Shown here in pieces: positions 50,449 to 59,856 of a DNA stretch of 64,000 nucleotides. The stretch covers positions 7,784,501-7,848,500 of the forward strand of contig NZ_LT670844.1 in the NCBI RefSeq assembly GCF_900141755.1, read 5' to 3'. The stretch's first letter is position 1. Each line of letters opens with the position of its first letter. The translations under genes and the position numbers were made by a program. Source of the stretch: Bradyrhizobium lablabi. GTDB lineage: Bacteria; Pseudomonadota; Alphaproteobacteria; Rhizobiales; Xanthobacteraceae. The notes beneath the pieces were generated by a model that worked only from the letters and a program-made list of their open reading frames with translations, searched no databases and was not told the origin of the DNA.

Positions 50449-51774
50449 TCAAAATCCCGCGACGCTGCCGTGGAGATCATATTCGTCGGCACGGTCGATT
50501 TTCGCGGTGACGATCTCGCCGACCTTCAGGGGGCGGCGGCTGGAGAGATAGACCGCGCCATCGATTTCGGGCGCGTCCGCCTTGGAGCGGCCTTTTGCGA
50601 CGGTCGGGCCGACCTCGTCGATGATGACTTGCTGCCGCGTGCCGACCTTGCGCTTCAGCCGTCGGGCGGAAATCTTCTGCTGCCGCGCCATCAGCGCATT
50701 CCAGCGCTCCTGTTTTGTCTCCTCGGGCACGGCATTGCCGAGTGCATTCGACGAGGCGCCCGCGACCGGCTCGTACTTGAAGCAGCCGACGCGATCGATC
50801 TCGGCTTCGTCGAGCCAGTCGAGCAACTCGGCAAAATCAGAATCGGTTTCGCCGGGGAAGCCGACGATGAACGTCGAGCGCAAGGTCAGCTCGGGACATT
50901 GATCGCGCCATTGCTTGATCCGCGCCAGCGTCTTCTCCTGCGCCGCCGGGCGCTTCATGGCCTTGAGGATTTCCGGATTCGCGTGCTGGAAGGGGATGTC
51001 GAGGTAAGGCAAGATCTTGCCTTGCGTCATCAGGCCGATCACTTCGTCGACATGCGGGTAGGGATAGACATATTGCAATCGCACCCAGACGCCGAATTCG
51101 CCGAGCGCCTCGGCCAGATCGAAGAATCTGGCGCGGATTTCGCGGTCCTTCCAGGGGCTCGCGGCATATTTCAGGTCGACGCCATAGGCTGAGGTATCCT
51201 GCGAGATAACCAGCAGTTCCTTAACGCCGGCGCTGACCAGCTTCTCAGCCTCGCGCAGCACGTCATTGGCCTGACGCGACACCAGATCGCCGCGCAGTTT
51301 GGGAATGATGCAAAAACTGCAGCGGTTGTTGCAGCCTTCGGAAATCTTCAAATAAGCGTAATGCCGCGGCGTCAGCTTGATGCCCTGCGGCGGCACCAGA
51401 TCGAGATGCGGATTGTGCACCGGCGGCAGCGCGCGATGCACGGCATCGAGCACGCTCTCATATTGCTGGGGACCTGTGATCGACAATACACCGGGATAGG
51501 CGGCCTCGATCTGTTCGGGTTCCGCGCCCATGCAGCCGGTGACGATCACCTTGCCGTTCTCGGCCATGGCTTCGCCGATCGCGCCGAGCGATTCCTTTTT
51601 GGCGCTGTCGAGAAAGCCGCAGGTGTTGACGATCACGAGGTCGGCGCCGTCATGCTTGCGCGCAAGCTCATAGCCTTCGGCGCGCAGCCTCGTGATAATG
51701 CGCTCGGAATCCACCAATGCCTTGGGGCATCCCAGCGAGACAAAGCTGACTTTGGGCGCGGCGGCCTGTTGCAT
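50449..51774 (-). CDS. rimO: Ribosomal protein S12 methylthiotransferase RimO
   Basis: 441 residues from ATG 51774, the normal length. UPF0004 domain with cysteines in [29 protein letters not shown] and [13 protein letters not shown]. Radical-SAM core with [20 protein letters not shown] (the CxxxCxxC cluster). C-terminal TRAM domain ending [14 protein letters not shown]. It adds a methylthio group to Asp of ribosomal protein S12. The LGCPK form of the first motif favours RimO over MiaB. Confidence 0.97.
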   Translation of the reverse strand: MQQAAAPKVSFVSLGCPKALVDSERIITRLRAEGYELARKHDGADLVIVNTCGFLDSAKKESLGAIGEAMAENGKVIVTGCMGAEPEQIEAAYPGVLSITGPQQYESVLDAVHRALPPVHNPHLDLVPPQGIKLTPRHYAYLKISEGCNNRCSFCIIPKLRGDLVSRQANDVLREAEKLVSAGVKELLVISQDTSAYGVDLKYAASPWKDREIRARFFDLAEALGEFGVWVRLQYVYPYPHVDEVIGLMTQGKILPYLDIPFQHANPEILKAMKRPAAQEKTLARIKQWRDQCPELTLRSTFIVGFPGETDSDFAELLDWLDEAEIDRVGCFKYEPVAGASSNALGNAVPEETKQERWNALMARQQKISARRLKRKVGTRQQVIIDEVGPTVAKGRSKADAPEIDGAVYLSSRRPLKVGEIVTAKIDRADEYDLHGSVAGF

Positions 51775-51785
51775 ATTTGATCTGA

Positions 51786-51860
51786 CTCGTGTCCCGGCTC
51801 TAACATTCGCATCCCGTTGCGGCAGGCTCTTTGCGAATGTTAGAGCCGCAGGGACACGAG
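51786..51860. repeat. Long inverted repeat 1
   Basis: The left arm CTCGTGTCCC-GGCTCTAACATTCGCA pairs with the right arm (51832-51860), which carries a 3-nt bulge. That gives 16 + 10 bp of perfect pairing around a 20-nt loop. It starts 11 bp upstream of the rimO start codon. Probably a small palindromic repeat element. Confidence 0.8.
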
Positions 51861-51871
51861 CAAAAATAGCT

Positions 51872-51948
51872 CTAGTGCGGCCCTGGATTTGGCATTCGCC
51901 ACGAGAACTCGCGGAGCCCGGGGGCGAATGCCAAATCCACCGCACTAG
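51872..51948. repeat. Long inverted repeat 2
   Basis: The outer arms CTAGTGCGG/CCGCACTAG and inner arms GGATTTGGCATTCGCC/GGCGAATGCCAAATCC are separated by a small asymmetric internal loop. Same overall plan as repeat 1, 11 bp away, but a different sequence. Confidence 0.8.
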
Positions 51949-52044
51949 TTGATGAGCAGGAACTAGTCCCAATTACTCATAATTACAAGGCTTTGAGCGG
52001 GCCTTGGGCGTGCTATGACTAATTTGCCGGAATGCGAGTGATCG

Positions 52045-52635
52045 ATGGGCTCCGAGACGTCTCCTAAAATCGTTATCGTCGACGAAAGCCCGATCCGCGC
52101 CGCGATCCTCGAGGAGGGCTTGCGGGAAGCGGGTTTTGTCGACGTCGTCCATATCAGCGAAATGCAGAGTCTGCTGGCGCGGATCTATGCGCTCGATCCC
52201 GACGTCATCGTGATCGATCTGGAAAATCCCAGCCGCGACGTTCTGGAGCAGATGTTCCAGGTCAGCCGCGCGGTGCGCCGGCCGATCGCGATGTTCGTCG
52301 ATCAGAGCGATGCGGCGTCGATACAGGCCTCGGTCGACGCCGGCGTCTCCGCCTATATCGTCGACGGACTGAAGAAGGAGCGCCTCAAGCCGATCCTCGA
52401 CCTCTGCATCTCCCGCTTCAACGCGTTTGCAAAACTGCAGGACGAACTCGAGCGCGCCAAATCCGCACTCGAAGACCGCAAGGTGATCGATCGCGCCAAG
52501 GGGATCCTGATGAAGCTGAAGGGCCTGACCGAAGAAGAGGCCTATGTCCTGCTGCGCTCGACGGCGATGCGCGAGAAAAAAAAGATCGGCGAGATCGCGC
52601 AGTCGATCCTGACCGCGTCGGAGATGCTGAAATGA
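52045..52635 (+). CDS. nasT: ANTAR-domain response regulator NasT
   Basis: 196 residues. Receiver-like domain at 9-125, with an Asp at the phospho-acceptor place in DVIVIDLENPSRD. An ANTAR RNA-binding domain fills about 135-190: RKVIDRAKGILMKLKGLTEE and AYVLLRSTAMREKKKIGEIA. NasT is an antiterminator that opens nitrate- and nitrite-assimilation transcripts; NasS holds it inactive when nitrate is absent. nasS follows with ATGA overlap. Confidence 0.93.
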   Translation: MGSETSPKIVIVDESPIRAAILEEGLREAGFVDVVHISEMQSLLARIYALDPDVIVIDLENPSRDVLEQMFQVSRAVRRPIAMFVDQSDAASIQASVDAGVSAYIVDGLKKERLKPILDLCISRFNAFAKLQDELERAKSALEDRKVIDRAKGILMKLKGLTEEEAYVLLRSTAMREKKKIGEIAQSILTASEMLK

Positions 52636-53798
52636 CCGAACCGCTTCACATAGGCTTTATTCCACTGGTCGATGCTGCGGCGCTGATCGTCGCCGTCGAC
52701 AAGGGGTTTGCCGCTGCCGAAGGGCTCGATGTCACGCTGGTGCGGGAAGTGTCGTGGTCGAACGTCCGCGACAAGCTCAACATCGGCCTGTTTGAGGCTG
52801 CCCATCTGCTGGCGCCGGTTGCGATCGCATCGAGCCTCGGGCTCGGGCACGTCAAGGTGCCGATCACCGCGCCCTTTAATCTCGGCCTCAACGGCAACGC
52901 GATTACGGTATCTCCAGCGCTGCATGCGGCGATCATGGGCGAGCTAGGGGGCGACCCGCTCGATCCGATGGCCACCGCGCTGGCTTTATCGCGCGTGGTC
53001 GCGGCGCGACGTAAAAGCGGAGCCGAGCCGCTGACGTTCGGCATGACCTTTCCATTTTCGACCCACAATTATCAGCTTCGTTTCTGGATGGCCGCGGGCG
53101 GCGTGGACCCAGACGAGGATGTGCATCTCGTGGTGCTGCCGCCGCCCTATATGGTGGATAGTCTCGCCAACGGTCATGTCGATGGATTCTGCGTGGGCGC
53201 CCCCTGGAATTCGGTCGCCGTCGATCTCGGCGTCGGCCACATCCTGCATTTCGTCTCGGATATTTTGGTCCGCGCTGCCGAGAAGGTGCTTGCGATCAGA
53301 CAGAGCTGGGCGGAGAAAAATCCAGAAGTGGTTGCAGCCCTGGTCCGCGCCGCGTTTCGCGCTGCCGAATTCATCGAGCAGCCGGAAAATCGCGCCGAGA
53401 CCGCACGCCTGCTGGCGCAGCCAGAACGCGTCGGTGTCGATGCCGACGTTATCCAGCGAACGCTGGACGGCCGTCTCAAAATTTCGCCCGATGGCACGAT
53501 GCGCGAAAGCAGCCGCTATTTGCTGGTCGGTCGGGAGAGCGCGGGCCGTCCCGATCCCGTGCAGGCCGCCTGGCTCTATGCGCAGATGGTCCGCTGGGGG
53601 CAGGCTGGGGTCAGCCCGGAGGCACTGAAGGCCGCCAAGGCGGTGTTCAGGCCGGATCTCTACGACGCAGCGCTGGGGCGCGAAGGGAAGTCCGCCGATG
53701 CGCCTGGGGCTATCGGGGCCTTCGCCGGTCCGGCATTCGACGCCGGCGATATTGTCAGCCATCTGGGGGCATTTCGGATCGGACGGTGGAAGCCCTAA
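52632..53798 (+). CDS. nasS: Nitrate/nitrite sensor NasS (NrtA-like, cytoplasmic)
   Basis: 388 residues of the NrtA/CmpA solute-binding fold: MTEPLHIGFIPLVDAAALIV at the N-terminus, FGMTFPFSTHNYQLRFWMAA and NGHVDGFCVGAPWNSVAVDL later. There is no signal peptide, which separates sensor NasS from periplasmic NrtA. It binds nitrate or nitrite and releases NasT. Translation is coupled to nasT. The target is presumably the nitrite reductase transcript starting downstream, although a direct test is needed. Confidence 0.93.
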   Translation: MTEPLHIGFIPLVDAAALIVAVDKGFAAAEGLDVTLVREVSWSNVRDKLNIGLFEAAHLLAPVAIASSLGLGHVKVPITAPFNLGLNGNAITVSPALHAAIMGELGGDPLDPMATALALSRVVAARRKSGAEPLTFGMTFPFSTHNYQLRFWMAAGGVDPDEDVHLVVLPPPYMVDSLANGHVDGFCVGAPWNSVAVDLGVGHILHFVSDILVRAAEKVLAIRQSWAEKNPEVVAALVRAAFRAAEFIEQPENRAETARLLAQPERVGVDADVIQRTLDGRLKISPDGTMRESSRYLLVGRESAGRPDPVQAAWLYAQMVRWGQAGVSPEALKAAKAVFRPDLYDAALGREGKSADAPGAIGAFAGPAFDAGDIVSHLGAFRIGRWKP

Positions 53799-54158
53799 CG
53801 CTCGCGGATGGAGCAATGTTGGGCAGCCATTTCATTCGGCTAATTTTTGGGCTATTTGCTCGAAATTGGCAGCGGCGGGAGCGGTAAAGTTCCAATCCGC
53901 GAATTTGGTGCGCTGATTTCATTAGATATTTTTCGAGCGACCGGCTGGCACGCGAATTGAATGTTGCAGTGCAGCCAGCCGTCGCAGATGCCCGCTGGCC
54001 CTTACGTCCAAGATGGATTTCCGCAGCAACGAGGCTGGTCGGACCGCTCCTTGGAAATTGAACCGGCGCTTAGAGCCGAGGCGATTTCCTCTCGCGCGGT
54101 CGCATTCCCTTACCCGTTGACGCCACTGATCGTGGCCGCAGGAGCTTCGTCTCGCACC
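53799..54158 (+). promoter_or_regulatory. Leader region of the nitrite reductase genes
   Basis: 360 bp without a gene between nasS and the nitrite reductase. It contains a hairpin CGGCTGG/CCAGCCG (53942-53981). A NasT-controlled leader would be expected here, with paired hairpins having six-base loops before a terminator. I could not draw a convincing ANTAR pair or a terminator by eye. Confidence 0.35.
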
Positions 54159-55946
54159 ATGAAAATCGATCCTCTCTCTGTCGACTTTACCGACGAGCAG
54201 AAGCGCTACCTCGAAGGTTTTGCCACCGGCCTGCAGATCAGCAAGGTCGGGCGCGGCCTCGGGGGCGCCAGTGCCGGCAAAGCCAATACCGAACCGAGCG
54301 GACCCGATGCCGCGCACATCAAGGCGCAGGACAGGGTTATCGCGTCCGGCAAGAAATTGGTGGACCAAGAAAAATTCAAACGCGAGGAGCATCCGTTCGA
54401 TGCCTATCCGCGATTGAAGCAGCAGGCGCTTACCAACGCGCCGCCATCGCCGGCGGATAACTTTCGTTGGCGTTATTACGGCCTTTTTTACGTCGCGCCG
54501 GCGCAGGATTCCTATATGTGCCGGTTGCGGATTCCGAACGGCATCCTGAAACACTGGCAATTCGCCGGGATGGCCGATCTCGCCGAGCGCTATTGCGGGC
54601 CGTTCTGCCACGTCACCACGCGCGCCAATCTGCAGGTCCGTGAAATTCCGCCGAAGCATGCGGTGACGCTGATCGAGGGCATCCAGGACCTCGGCCTGTG
54701 CTCGCGCGGCTCGGGTGCCGACAATATCCGGAACGTCACGGGCACGCCGACCGCCGGCATCGATCCGCAGGAACTGCTGGATACCCGCGAATACGCCCGC
54801 GAATGGCACTACCACATTCTCAACGACCGCTCGCTGACGGGGCTGCCACGCAAGTTCAACGTTGCCTTCGACGGCGCCGGCAAGATCGCGGTGCTCGAGG
54901 ACACCAACGACATCGCGTTTGCGGCGGTCGAGGTGAAGGATGGTTTTGGCGTTGAACCAGGCGTCTGGTTTTCGCTTGGGATCGGCGGCATCACCGGCCA
55001 CAAGGATTTTGCCAAATCGACCGGCATCATCGTGAAGCCTGTGGATGCGACCAAAGTCGCCGACGCCATTGTCCGCGTCTTCATCGATCTCGGTGACCGC
55101 ACCAACCGCCTCAAGGCGCGACTGAAATATGTCATCGACGGCATGGGGATGGAAAAATTCCTTAACCTGGTGGAAGAAAAGCTCGGCCACGCCTTTACCC
55201 GCGTGCCGCCGGAAGCGCTTTCGCCGCGCCCGGCCTTCGACCGCATGGCGCATATCGGGGTGCACCGGCAGAAGCAGGAGGGACTGAGCTGGATCGGCGT
55301 CGCGCTGCCGGTCGGCAAGATCACCTGTGACCAGATGCGTGGATTGGCAAAGATCGCCCGTGATCTCGGCGACGGCGAACTCCGCCTCACGGTTTGGCAG
55401 AACCTTTTGATTTCAGGCGTGCGCAACGAGAATGTCGCGCTTGCCGTTGCCGCGATCGAAGCCATTGGGCTTGCGACAAAGGCCTCGCAAATTCGCGCCG
55501 GGTTGATCGCCTGCACCGGCAATGCCGGCTGCAAGTTCGCGGCCTCCGACACAAAACGTCACGCCGCCGCGATCGGCGACTGGTGCGAACCGCGGGTGGA
55601 GATCGACACACCCTTGAACATCCATATCACCGGCTGCCACCATTCGTGCGCACAGCACTACATCAGCGATATCGGCCTGATCGCCGCAAAAGTCCCGGTC
55701 GGCGAGAGCGACGACACCGTCGAGGGTTATCATTTGTTCGCCGGCGGCGGGTTCGGCCCGCATGCCGACGTCGGGCAGGAGGTTTTTCATGATCTCAAGG
55801 CCGAGGACGCGCCGAAGACCGTCGAACGGCTATTGAAGGCGTATCTCGCGCATCGCGCTTCGCCTGACGAGACTTTCCTCACATTCGCGCGCCGCCACGA
55901 TGGCGAAACGCTGCGCAAGCTGGCCGACGCCGAGGTTTCCTCATGA
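54159..55946 (+). CDS. nirA: Ferredoxin-type assimilatory nitrite reductase (siroheme/4Fe-4S)
   Basis: 595 residues. Two-fold nitrite/sulfite reductase layout: N-terminal PADNFRWRYYGLFYVAPAQD, then siroheme-binding RIPNGILKHWQFAGMADLAE and VTTRANLQVREIPPKHAV. The 4Fe-4S/siroheme cysteines are Cys452, Cys458, Cys493 and Cys497 (ACTGNAGCKFA and GCHHSCAQHYI). It reduces nitrite to ammonia in the cytoplasm. Sulfite as substrate cannot be ruled out from sequence, but location after nasTS favours nitrite. The ribosome-binding site AGGAG is rather far (about 14 nt). Overlaps the next gene by ATGA. Confidence 0.87.
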   Translation: MKIDPLSVDFTDEQKRYLEGFATGLQISKVGRGLGGASAGKANTEPSGPDAAHIKAQDRVIASGKKLVDQEKFKREEHPFDAYPRLKQQALTNAPPSPADNFRWRYYGLFYVAPAQDSYMCRLRIPNGILKHWQFAGMADLAERYCGPFCHVTTRANLQVREIPPKHAVTLIEGIQDLGLCSRGSGADNIRNVTGTPTAGIDPQELLDTREYAREWHYHILNDRSLTGLPRKFNVAFDGAGKIAVLEDTNDIAFAAVEVKDGFGVEPGVWFSLGIGGITGHKDFAKSTGIIVKPVDATKVADAIVRVFIDLGDRTNRLKARLKYVIDGMGMEKFLNLVEEKLGHAFTRVPPEALSPRPAFDRMAHIGVHRQKQEGLSWIGVALPVGKITCDQMRGLAKIARDLGDGELRLTVWQNLLISGVRNENVALAVAAIEAIGLATKASQIRAGLIACTGNAGCKFAASDTKRHAAAIGDWCEPRVEIDTPLNIHITGCHHSCAQHYISDIGLIAAKVPVGESDDTVEGYHLFAGGGFGPHADVGQEVFHDLKAEDAPKTVERLLKAYLAHRASPDETFLTFARRHDGETLRKLADAEVSS

Positions 55947-57547
55947 ACCAGATGGCGCCTCCACCCAAAATCGAAATCATCCCGCCGAGCGCGCCATTCT
56001 CCGAAGCGCAGCGCTCCTGGCTCAACGGCTTCTTTGCCGGGTTGCTGTCTGACGGTCCCGCGCCGCTGTCGGCGGAGCAGGGCGCCGCCGTGCTGCAGGG
56101 ACCGGCCGGCGATGGCGATGACGGCGAAGCACCCTGGCACGACCAGACGATTCCGATTGTCGACCGCATGAAACTCGCGGAAGGCCGCCCGTTGCAACGG
56201 CGCATGATGGCAGCGATGGCGCAGCAGGATTGCGGCCAGTGCGGCTACAATTGCCACGATTATTCGGAGGCGATCGCCGGCAAATCCGAGGCGCGTCTCA
56301 ATCTCTGTGTCCCCGGCGGCAAGGAAACCGCGCGGATGCTCAAGGCGCTGCATGAGGAGCTGGAAAAAGCGCCGGCGGCTCCTGCAAGCCCGAAGGCCGC
56401 ACCTGTCGCGGCCGCTCCGGCAACCGCAACCGAGCCCGGGCGTTCGCGCGACAATCCCATCGCTGCGACATTCCTGTCGCGCCGCCTGTTGAACAAGGCT
56501 GGGTCGGAAAAGGAGACCTGGCATATCGATTTCGATCTCTCCGGCTGCGGCCTCGACTATGTCGTCGGCGACAGTTTTGGCATTTTCGCGCGCAACGATC
56601 TCGGCCATGTCGATCAGATCATCGCGCTGCTCGGCGCTTCCCACATCACTGAAGTGAGGGGCAAGACGCTGCGCGAGGTGTTGACGACGGATGTCTCGCT
56701 GGCGCCGGCGCCGGATTCGCTGTTCGAATTGTTTTCATATCTCACCGGCGGCGCGCAGCGCGAAAAGGCGCGCGCGCTGGCGCAAGGCGAGGATCCCGAC
56801 GGCGATGCGGCCACGCTTGACGTGATGGCGACGTTACAAAAATTCTCCAATGTCCGTCCACATCCCGAAGCCTTTGTCGAAGCGCTGGAGCCGCTGCAGC
56901 CGCGGCTTTACTCAATCTCTTCCTCGCATAATGCGACGCCCGGAAAGCTGTCGCTGACCGTCGATTGCGTGCGCTACGTGATCGGCAAGCGCAAGCGCCT
57001 GGGCCTTGCCTCGACCTTCCTCGCCGAACGCATCCAGCCGGGCGATCAGGTAAAAATCTATGTCCAGAAGGCCCACGGTTTTGCATTACCGCAGGATCCG
57101 AAGACGCCGATCATCATGATCGGGCCGGGCACCGGCATCGCGCCGTTCCGCGCCTTCCTGCTTGACCGCAAGGCGACCGGTGCGCCCGGCAAGAACTGGC
57201 TGTTCTTCGGGCATCAGCGCAGCGAATGCGACTTCTTCTATGCCGATGAACTCAACGCCATGAAGACCTCGGGTCTGTTGACGCGGCTGTCGCTGGCGTG
57301 GTCGCGCGACGGCGACAAGAAATTCTACGTGCAGGATCGCATGCGCGAGGTCGGCCGGGAATTGTGGACGTGGCTTGCCGAAGGCGCCAATCTTTATATC
57401 TGCGGAGACGCCAAGCGGATGGCCAAGGATGTCGAGCGCGCGCTAGTCGATATCGTGGCGCAATTCGGCGCCCGTTCCACCGACGAGGCCATCAGCTTCG
57501 TCGCCGACCTCAAGAAGAAGGGCCGGTTCCAGCAGGACGTTTACTGA
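55943..57547 (+). CDS. FAD reductase with four-Cys domain (sulfite reductase alpha-like)
   Basis: 534 residues. Residues 60-130 hold Cys97, Cys100, Cys104 and Cys122 (QQDCGQCGYNCHDY and LNLCVPGG), a likely Fe-S site, where CysJ and P450 reductase have a flavodoxin domain. An Ala/Pro-rich linker leads to an FAD-binding domain (about 170-400, RLYSISSSHNATPGKLSLTV) and an NAD(P)H domain (GPGTGIAPFRAFLLDRKA, GHQRSECDFFYADEL, ending GRFQQDVY). It should pass electrons from NADPH via FAD and the Fe-S site to the nitrite reductase, with which its translation is coupled. Confidence 0.85.
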   Translation: MNQMAPPPKIEIIPPSAPFSEAQRSWLNGFFAGLLSDGPAPLSAEQGAAVLQGPAGDGDDGEAPWHDQTIPIVDRMKLAEGRPLQRRMMAAMAQQDCGQCGYNCHDYSEAIAGKSEARLNLCVPGGKETARMLKALHEELEKAPAAPASPKAAPVAAAPATATEPGRSRDNPIAATFLSRRLLNKAGSEKETWHIDFDLSGCGLDYVVGDSFGIFARNDLGHVDQIIALLGASHITEVRGKTLREVLTTDVSLAPAPDSLFELFSYLTGGAQREKARALAQGEDPDGDAATLDVMATLQKFSNVRPHPEAFVEALEPLQPRLYSISSSHNATPGKLSLTVDCVRYVIGKRKRLGLASTFLAERIQPGDQVKIYVQKAHGFALPQDPKTPIIMIGPGTGIAPFRAFLLDRKATGAPGKNWLFFGHQRSECDFFYADELNAMKTSGLLTRLSLAWSRDGDKKFYVQDRMREVGRELWTWLAEGANLYICGDAKRMAKDVERALVDIVAQFGARSTDEAISFVADLKKKGRFQQDVY

Positions 57548-57735
57548 TGGAACCGGTTCCGCGTCAATCAGCATCAAATCCTAACGAATAAAATTCTCGC
57601 CGGATTCCGGTCGAGGAGAATTTTTTGGCTGCAACCGAATTGATCAAAGTATTCGTATCACTTTTTTGAGGGTCGTCTTGAATCCCGTCCTAATCGGTAT
57701 TCCACTATCCTCCGATGGGGCGTTGGAGATCGACC

Positions 57736-57888
57736 ATGCGCGAACTATCGGCGGAGGCCCGCCTGCACCTTTACGCGCGTTCCCTGTCCCGGCGCACGGG
57801 AACTGGATTTCATGCGGCGGCGCTTTATGGCGCTTTCGCATTGATTGCGGCCGTGCTGTTCGGCACGCTCTCGGTTCACCCGTTCTAG
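57736..57888 (+). CDS. Small membrane protein, 50 residues
   Basis: ATG 57736 has GGAG 7 nt upstream. An amphipathic basic N-terminus (MRELSAEARLHLYARSLSRR) is followed by one TM helix (AALYGAFALIAAVLFGTLSV) and a short end HPF. The layout is typical of tiny inner-membrane proteins. No family assigned. Confidence 0.55.
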   Translation: MRELSAEARLHLYARSLSRRTGTGFHAAALYGAFALIAAVLFGTLSVHPF

Positions 57889-57988
57889 AGCATGGATCCG
57901 GAAAAGTGGGAACCGGTTTTCCAAAAAGATCATGCTCAAACAAAGAGTTGAGATCATGATCCGATTTAATCTAATCGGATCATGATCT
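57888..57988. repeat. Rhizobiales intergenic repeat plus 16-bp palindrome
   Basis: 57888-57937 (GAGCATGGATCCGG ... AAGATCATGCTC, with GGAACCGGTTTTCC inside) matches the RIME-type element that I recall as widespread in Rhizobiales. 57951-57988 is a perfect 16-bp stem, AGATCATGATCCGATT/AATCGGATCATGATCT, with a 6-nt loop. The pair ends 8 bp before the pxpA stop and may also work as a transcription barrier. Confidence 0.8.
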
Positions 57989-57996
57989 AGCCGTCC

Positions 57997-58767
57997 TCAA
58001 CTCGCTTTCTTGAACGGCGCTACGGCAATATCGCTGTCCTTCAACGCCTGCCGGAGACCGCGCGCGATGTCGACCGCGCCCGGCGTATCGCCGTGAATGC
58101 AAACGGTGTCGGTGCGCATTTTGATCACCTTGCCCGTGACCGATACCACCGCGCCATCCTGCACCATCCGCACCACGCGCTCGGCGATCCGTTTGGCATC
58201 GTGCAGCACCGCGCCCGGTTTGCGGCGCGATACCAGCGAGCCGTCGTCCTCATAGGCGCGGTCGGCGAACACCTCATGCACCATCGGCAGGTTTAGGGCT
58301 TCGCCCGCCTGCACCAGCGGCGAGTTGGCCAGCACCACGAAGATCAGATTAGGATCGACCGCCTTGATGCCGGCGGCGATGGCCTTCGCGGTGGCATCGT
58401 CCTCGCAGGCGACGTTCGAAAGCGCGCCATGCGCCTTGACATGGGTGACCTTGTGGCCGGCCGCGGTCGCGATCGCCTGCAACGCGCCGATCTGGTAGGC
58501 GACCAGGTTTTCGATCTCGGACGCCTTCATGCCCGGAAAAGGCCGGCGGCCGAAGCCGTGCAGATCGCGGTAACCGGGATGGGCGCCGATAGAGACGCCG
58601 CGCGCCTTCGCAAGCTCGCAGGTCCTGCGCATGATGTCGGCATCGCCGGCGTGGAACCCGCAGGCGATGTTGACCGAAGTGGCGAACTCGATCATGGCGG
58701 CATCATTGCCCATTTCCCAGGCGCCAAATCCTTCGCCGAGATCGCAATTGAGATCGATGGTTTTCAT
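57997..58767 (-). CDS. pxpA: 5-oxoprolinase subunit PxpA
   Basis: 256 residues of the LamB/YcsF family: [20 protein letters not shown] at the start, then [19 protein letters not shown] and [20 protein letters not shown]. With PxpB and PxpC it hydrolyses 5-oxoproline (pyroglutamate) to glutamate using ATP. It is the last gene of pxpB-pxpC-pxpA, 33 bp after pxpC. Confidence 0.95.
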   Translation of the reverse strand: MKTIDLNCDLGEGFGAWEMGNDAAMIEFATSVNIACGFHAGDADIMRRTCELAKARGVSIGAHPGYRDLHGFGRRPFPGMKASEIENLVAYQIGALQAIATAAGHKVTHVKAHGALSNVACEDDATAKAIAAGIKAVDPNLIFVVLANSPLVQAGEALNLPMVHEVFADRAYEDDGSLVSRRKPGAVLHDAKRIAERVVRMVQDGAVVSVTGKVIKMRTDTVCIHGDTPGAVDIARGLRQALKDSDIAVAPFKKAS

Positions 58768-58800
58768 GTCTAACGTCCTCTTCTCGCGAGTGATCTCTGG

Positions 58801-59856
58801 TTAATCCGGCGCCAGCGCATCGGCGCCCGTTGCAATCTGCCAGGTGACGGCGTCGACGGCGCTGACGGCGCTGCCCGCGACATTAGCATCTTGCAGGGCC
58901 TCGATGTTGAGATCAAAGCTCTCGATGGCGCGCAGGCAGTCGGGCAGGGTGTGCAGCATTTTCCAGAACTTTCGCGCCTCTCCTTGCGCCTCCGCCATGG
59001 GAACGGCCTTGAACCGGAAACCGGTTGCCGCCGGGATCTGCGCGAACCGTCCGAGATCGGCCGAGATCAATGTTGCGATCTTGGGATAGCCGCCGCTGGT
59101 GCCGCGGTCCCGCATCAATACGATGGGCGCGCCATTGCCGGGCACCTGGATGCTGCCGTCGACGGTGCCGTCGGAGACGATGTTGTTACCGTGCAGATGT
59201 TTTATCACCGGGCCTTCCAGCCGGTAACCCATGCGGTCGCTGGTCGCCGAGATCTTCCATTCGCTGTTGAGAAACAGCTTCTTGGCATCGTCGCCGAATT
59301 CGTCGTCCTGCGGCCCCATCACCACGCGGATCGGGCCCGTGACCGCCACCGGCAGATCGATCCGGCGCTCGGCCGTGCCGCTTGCCGGTTTGGTCTGCAA
59401 CGTGTCGCCTGCCTGGAGCGGGCGCGGAAAAGGGCTGCCGAGGCCGGCGCGGGCGTTCACCGCGAGGCTGCCGAACATCGGCTCGCCTTCAATGCCGCCC
59501 TCGATCCCGAGATAGCTGAAGGCGCCGCCGCGCGCAAAGCCCAGCGTCAGTGTCTCGCCGTCGGCGAGCGTCATGGACGTGTCGAACGCCACCGTGCGTC
59601 CGGAAATGTCGGCCGAGCGCGGTGCGCCGGCAAGCGCGACGCGAACCGCGCCTTCGCGCGCGGTAAAGGCCGCGCCGAACGGGCCGATCTCGATCGCAGC
59701 GGCGAAGATCGGGTTTCCGGCCAGGCAATTCGCCGCCGCCAGCGCGATCCGGTCCATCGCGCCGCTCGGCGTCAGGCCATAACGTTGCGTGCCATGCCGT
59801 CCGCCGTCCTGGACGGAGCTCGCCGGCCCAATCGATGACACGACGAGTTTAGTCAT
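58801..59856 (-). CDS. pxpC: 5-oxoprolinase subunit PxpC
   Basis: 351 residues of the biotin-dependent carboxyltransferase-like family: VSSIGPASSVQDGGRHGTQR at the N-terminus, GAMDRIALAAANCLAGNP, and VPGNGAPIVLMRDRGTSGGY near residue 235. It works with PxpB in ATP-dependent activation of 5-oxoproline. It overlaps pxpB by 4 bp. Confidence 0.95.
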   Translation of the reverse strand: MTKLVVSSIGPASSVQDGGRHGTQRYGLTPSGAMDRIALAAANCLAGNPIFAAAIEIGPFGAAFTAREGAVRVALAGAPRSADISGRTVAFDTSMTLADGETLTLGFARGGAFSYLGIEGGIEGEPMFGSLAVNARAGLGSPFPRPLQAGDTLQTKPASGTAERRIDLPVAVTGPIRVVMGPQDDEFGDDAKKLFLNSEWKISATSDRMGYRLEGPVIKHLHGNNIVSDGTVDGSIQVPGNGAPIVLMRDRGTSGGYPKIATLISADLGRFAQIPAATGFRFKAVPMAEAQGEARKFWKMLHTLPDCLRAIESFDLNIEALQDANVAGSAVSAVDAVTWQIATGADALAPD

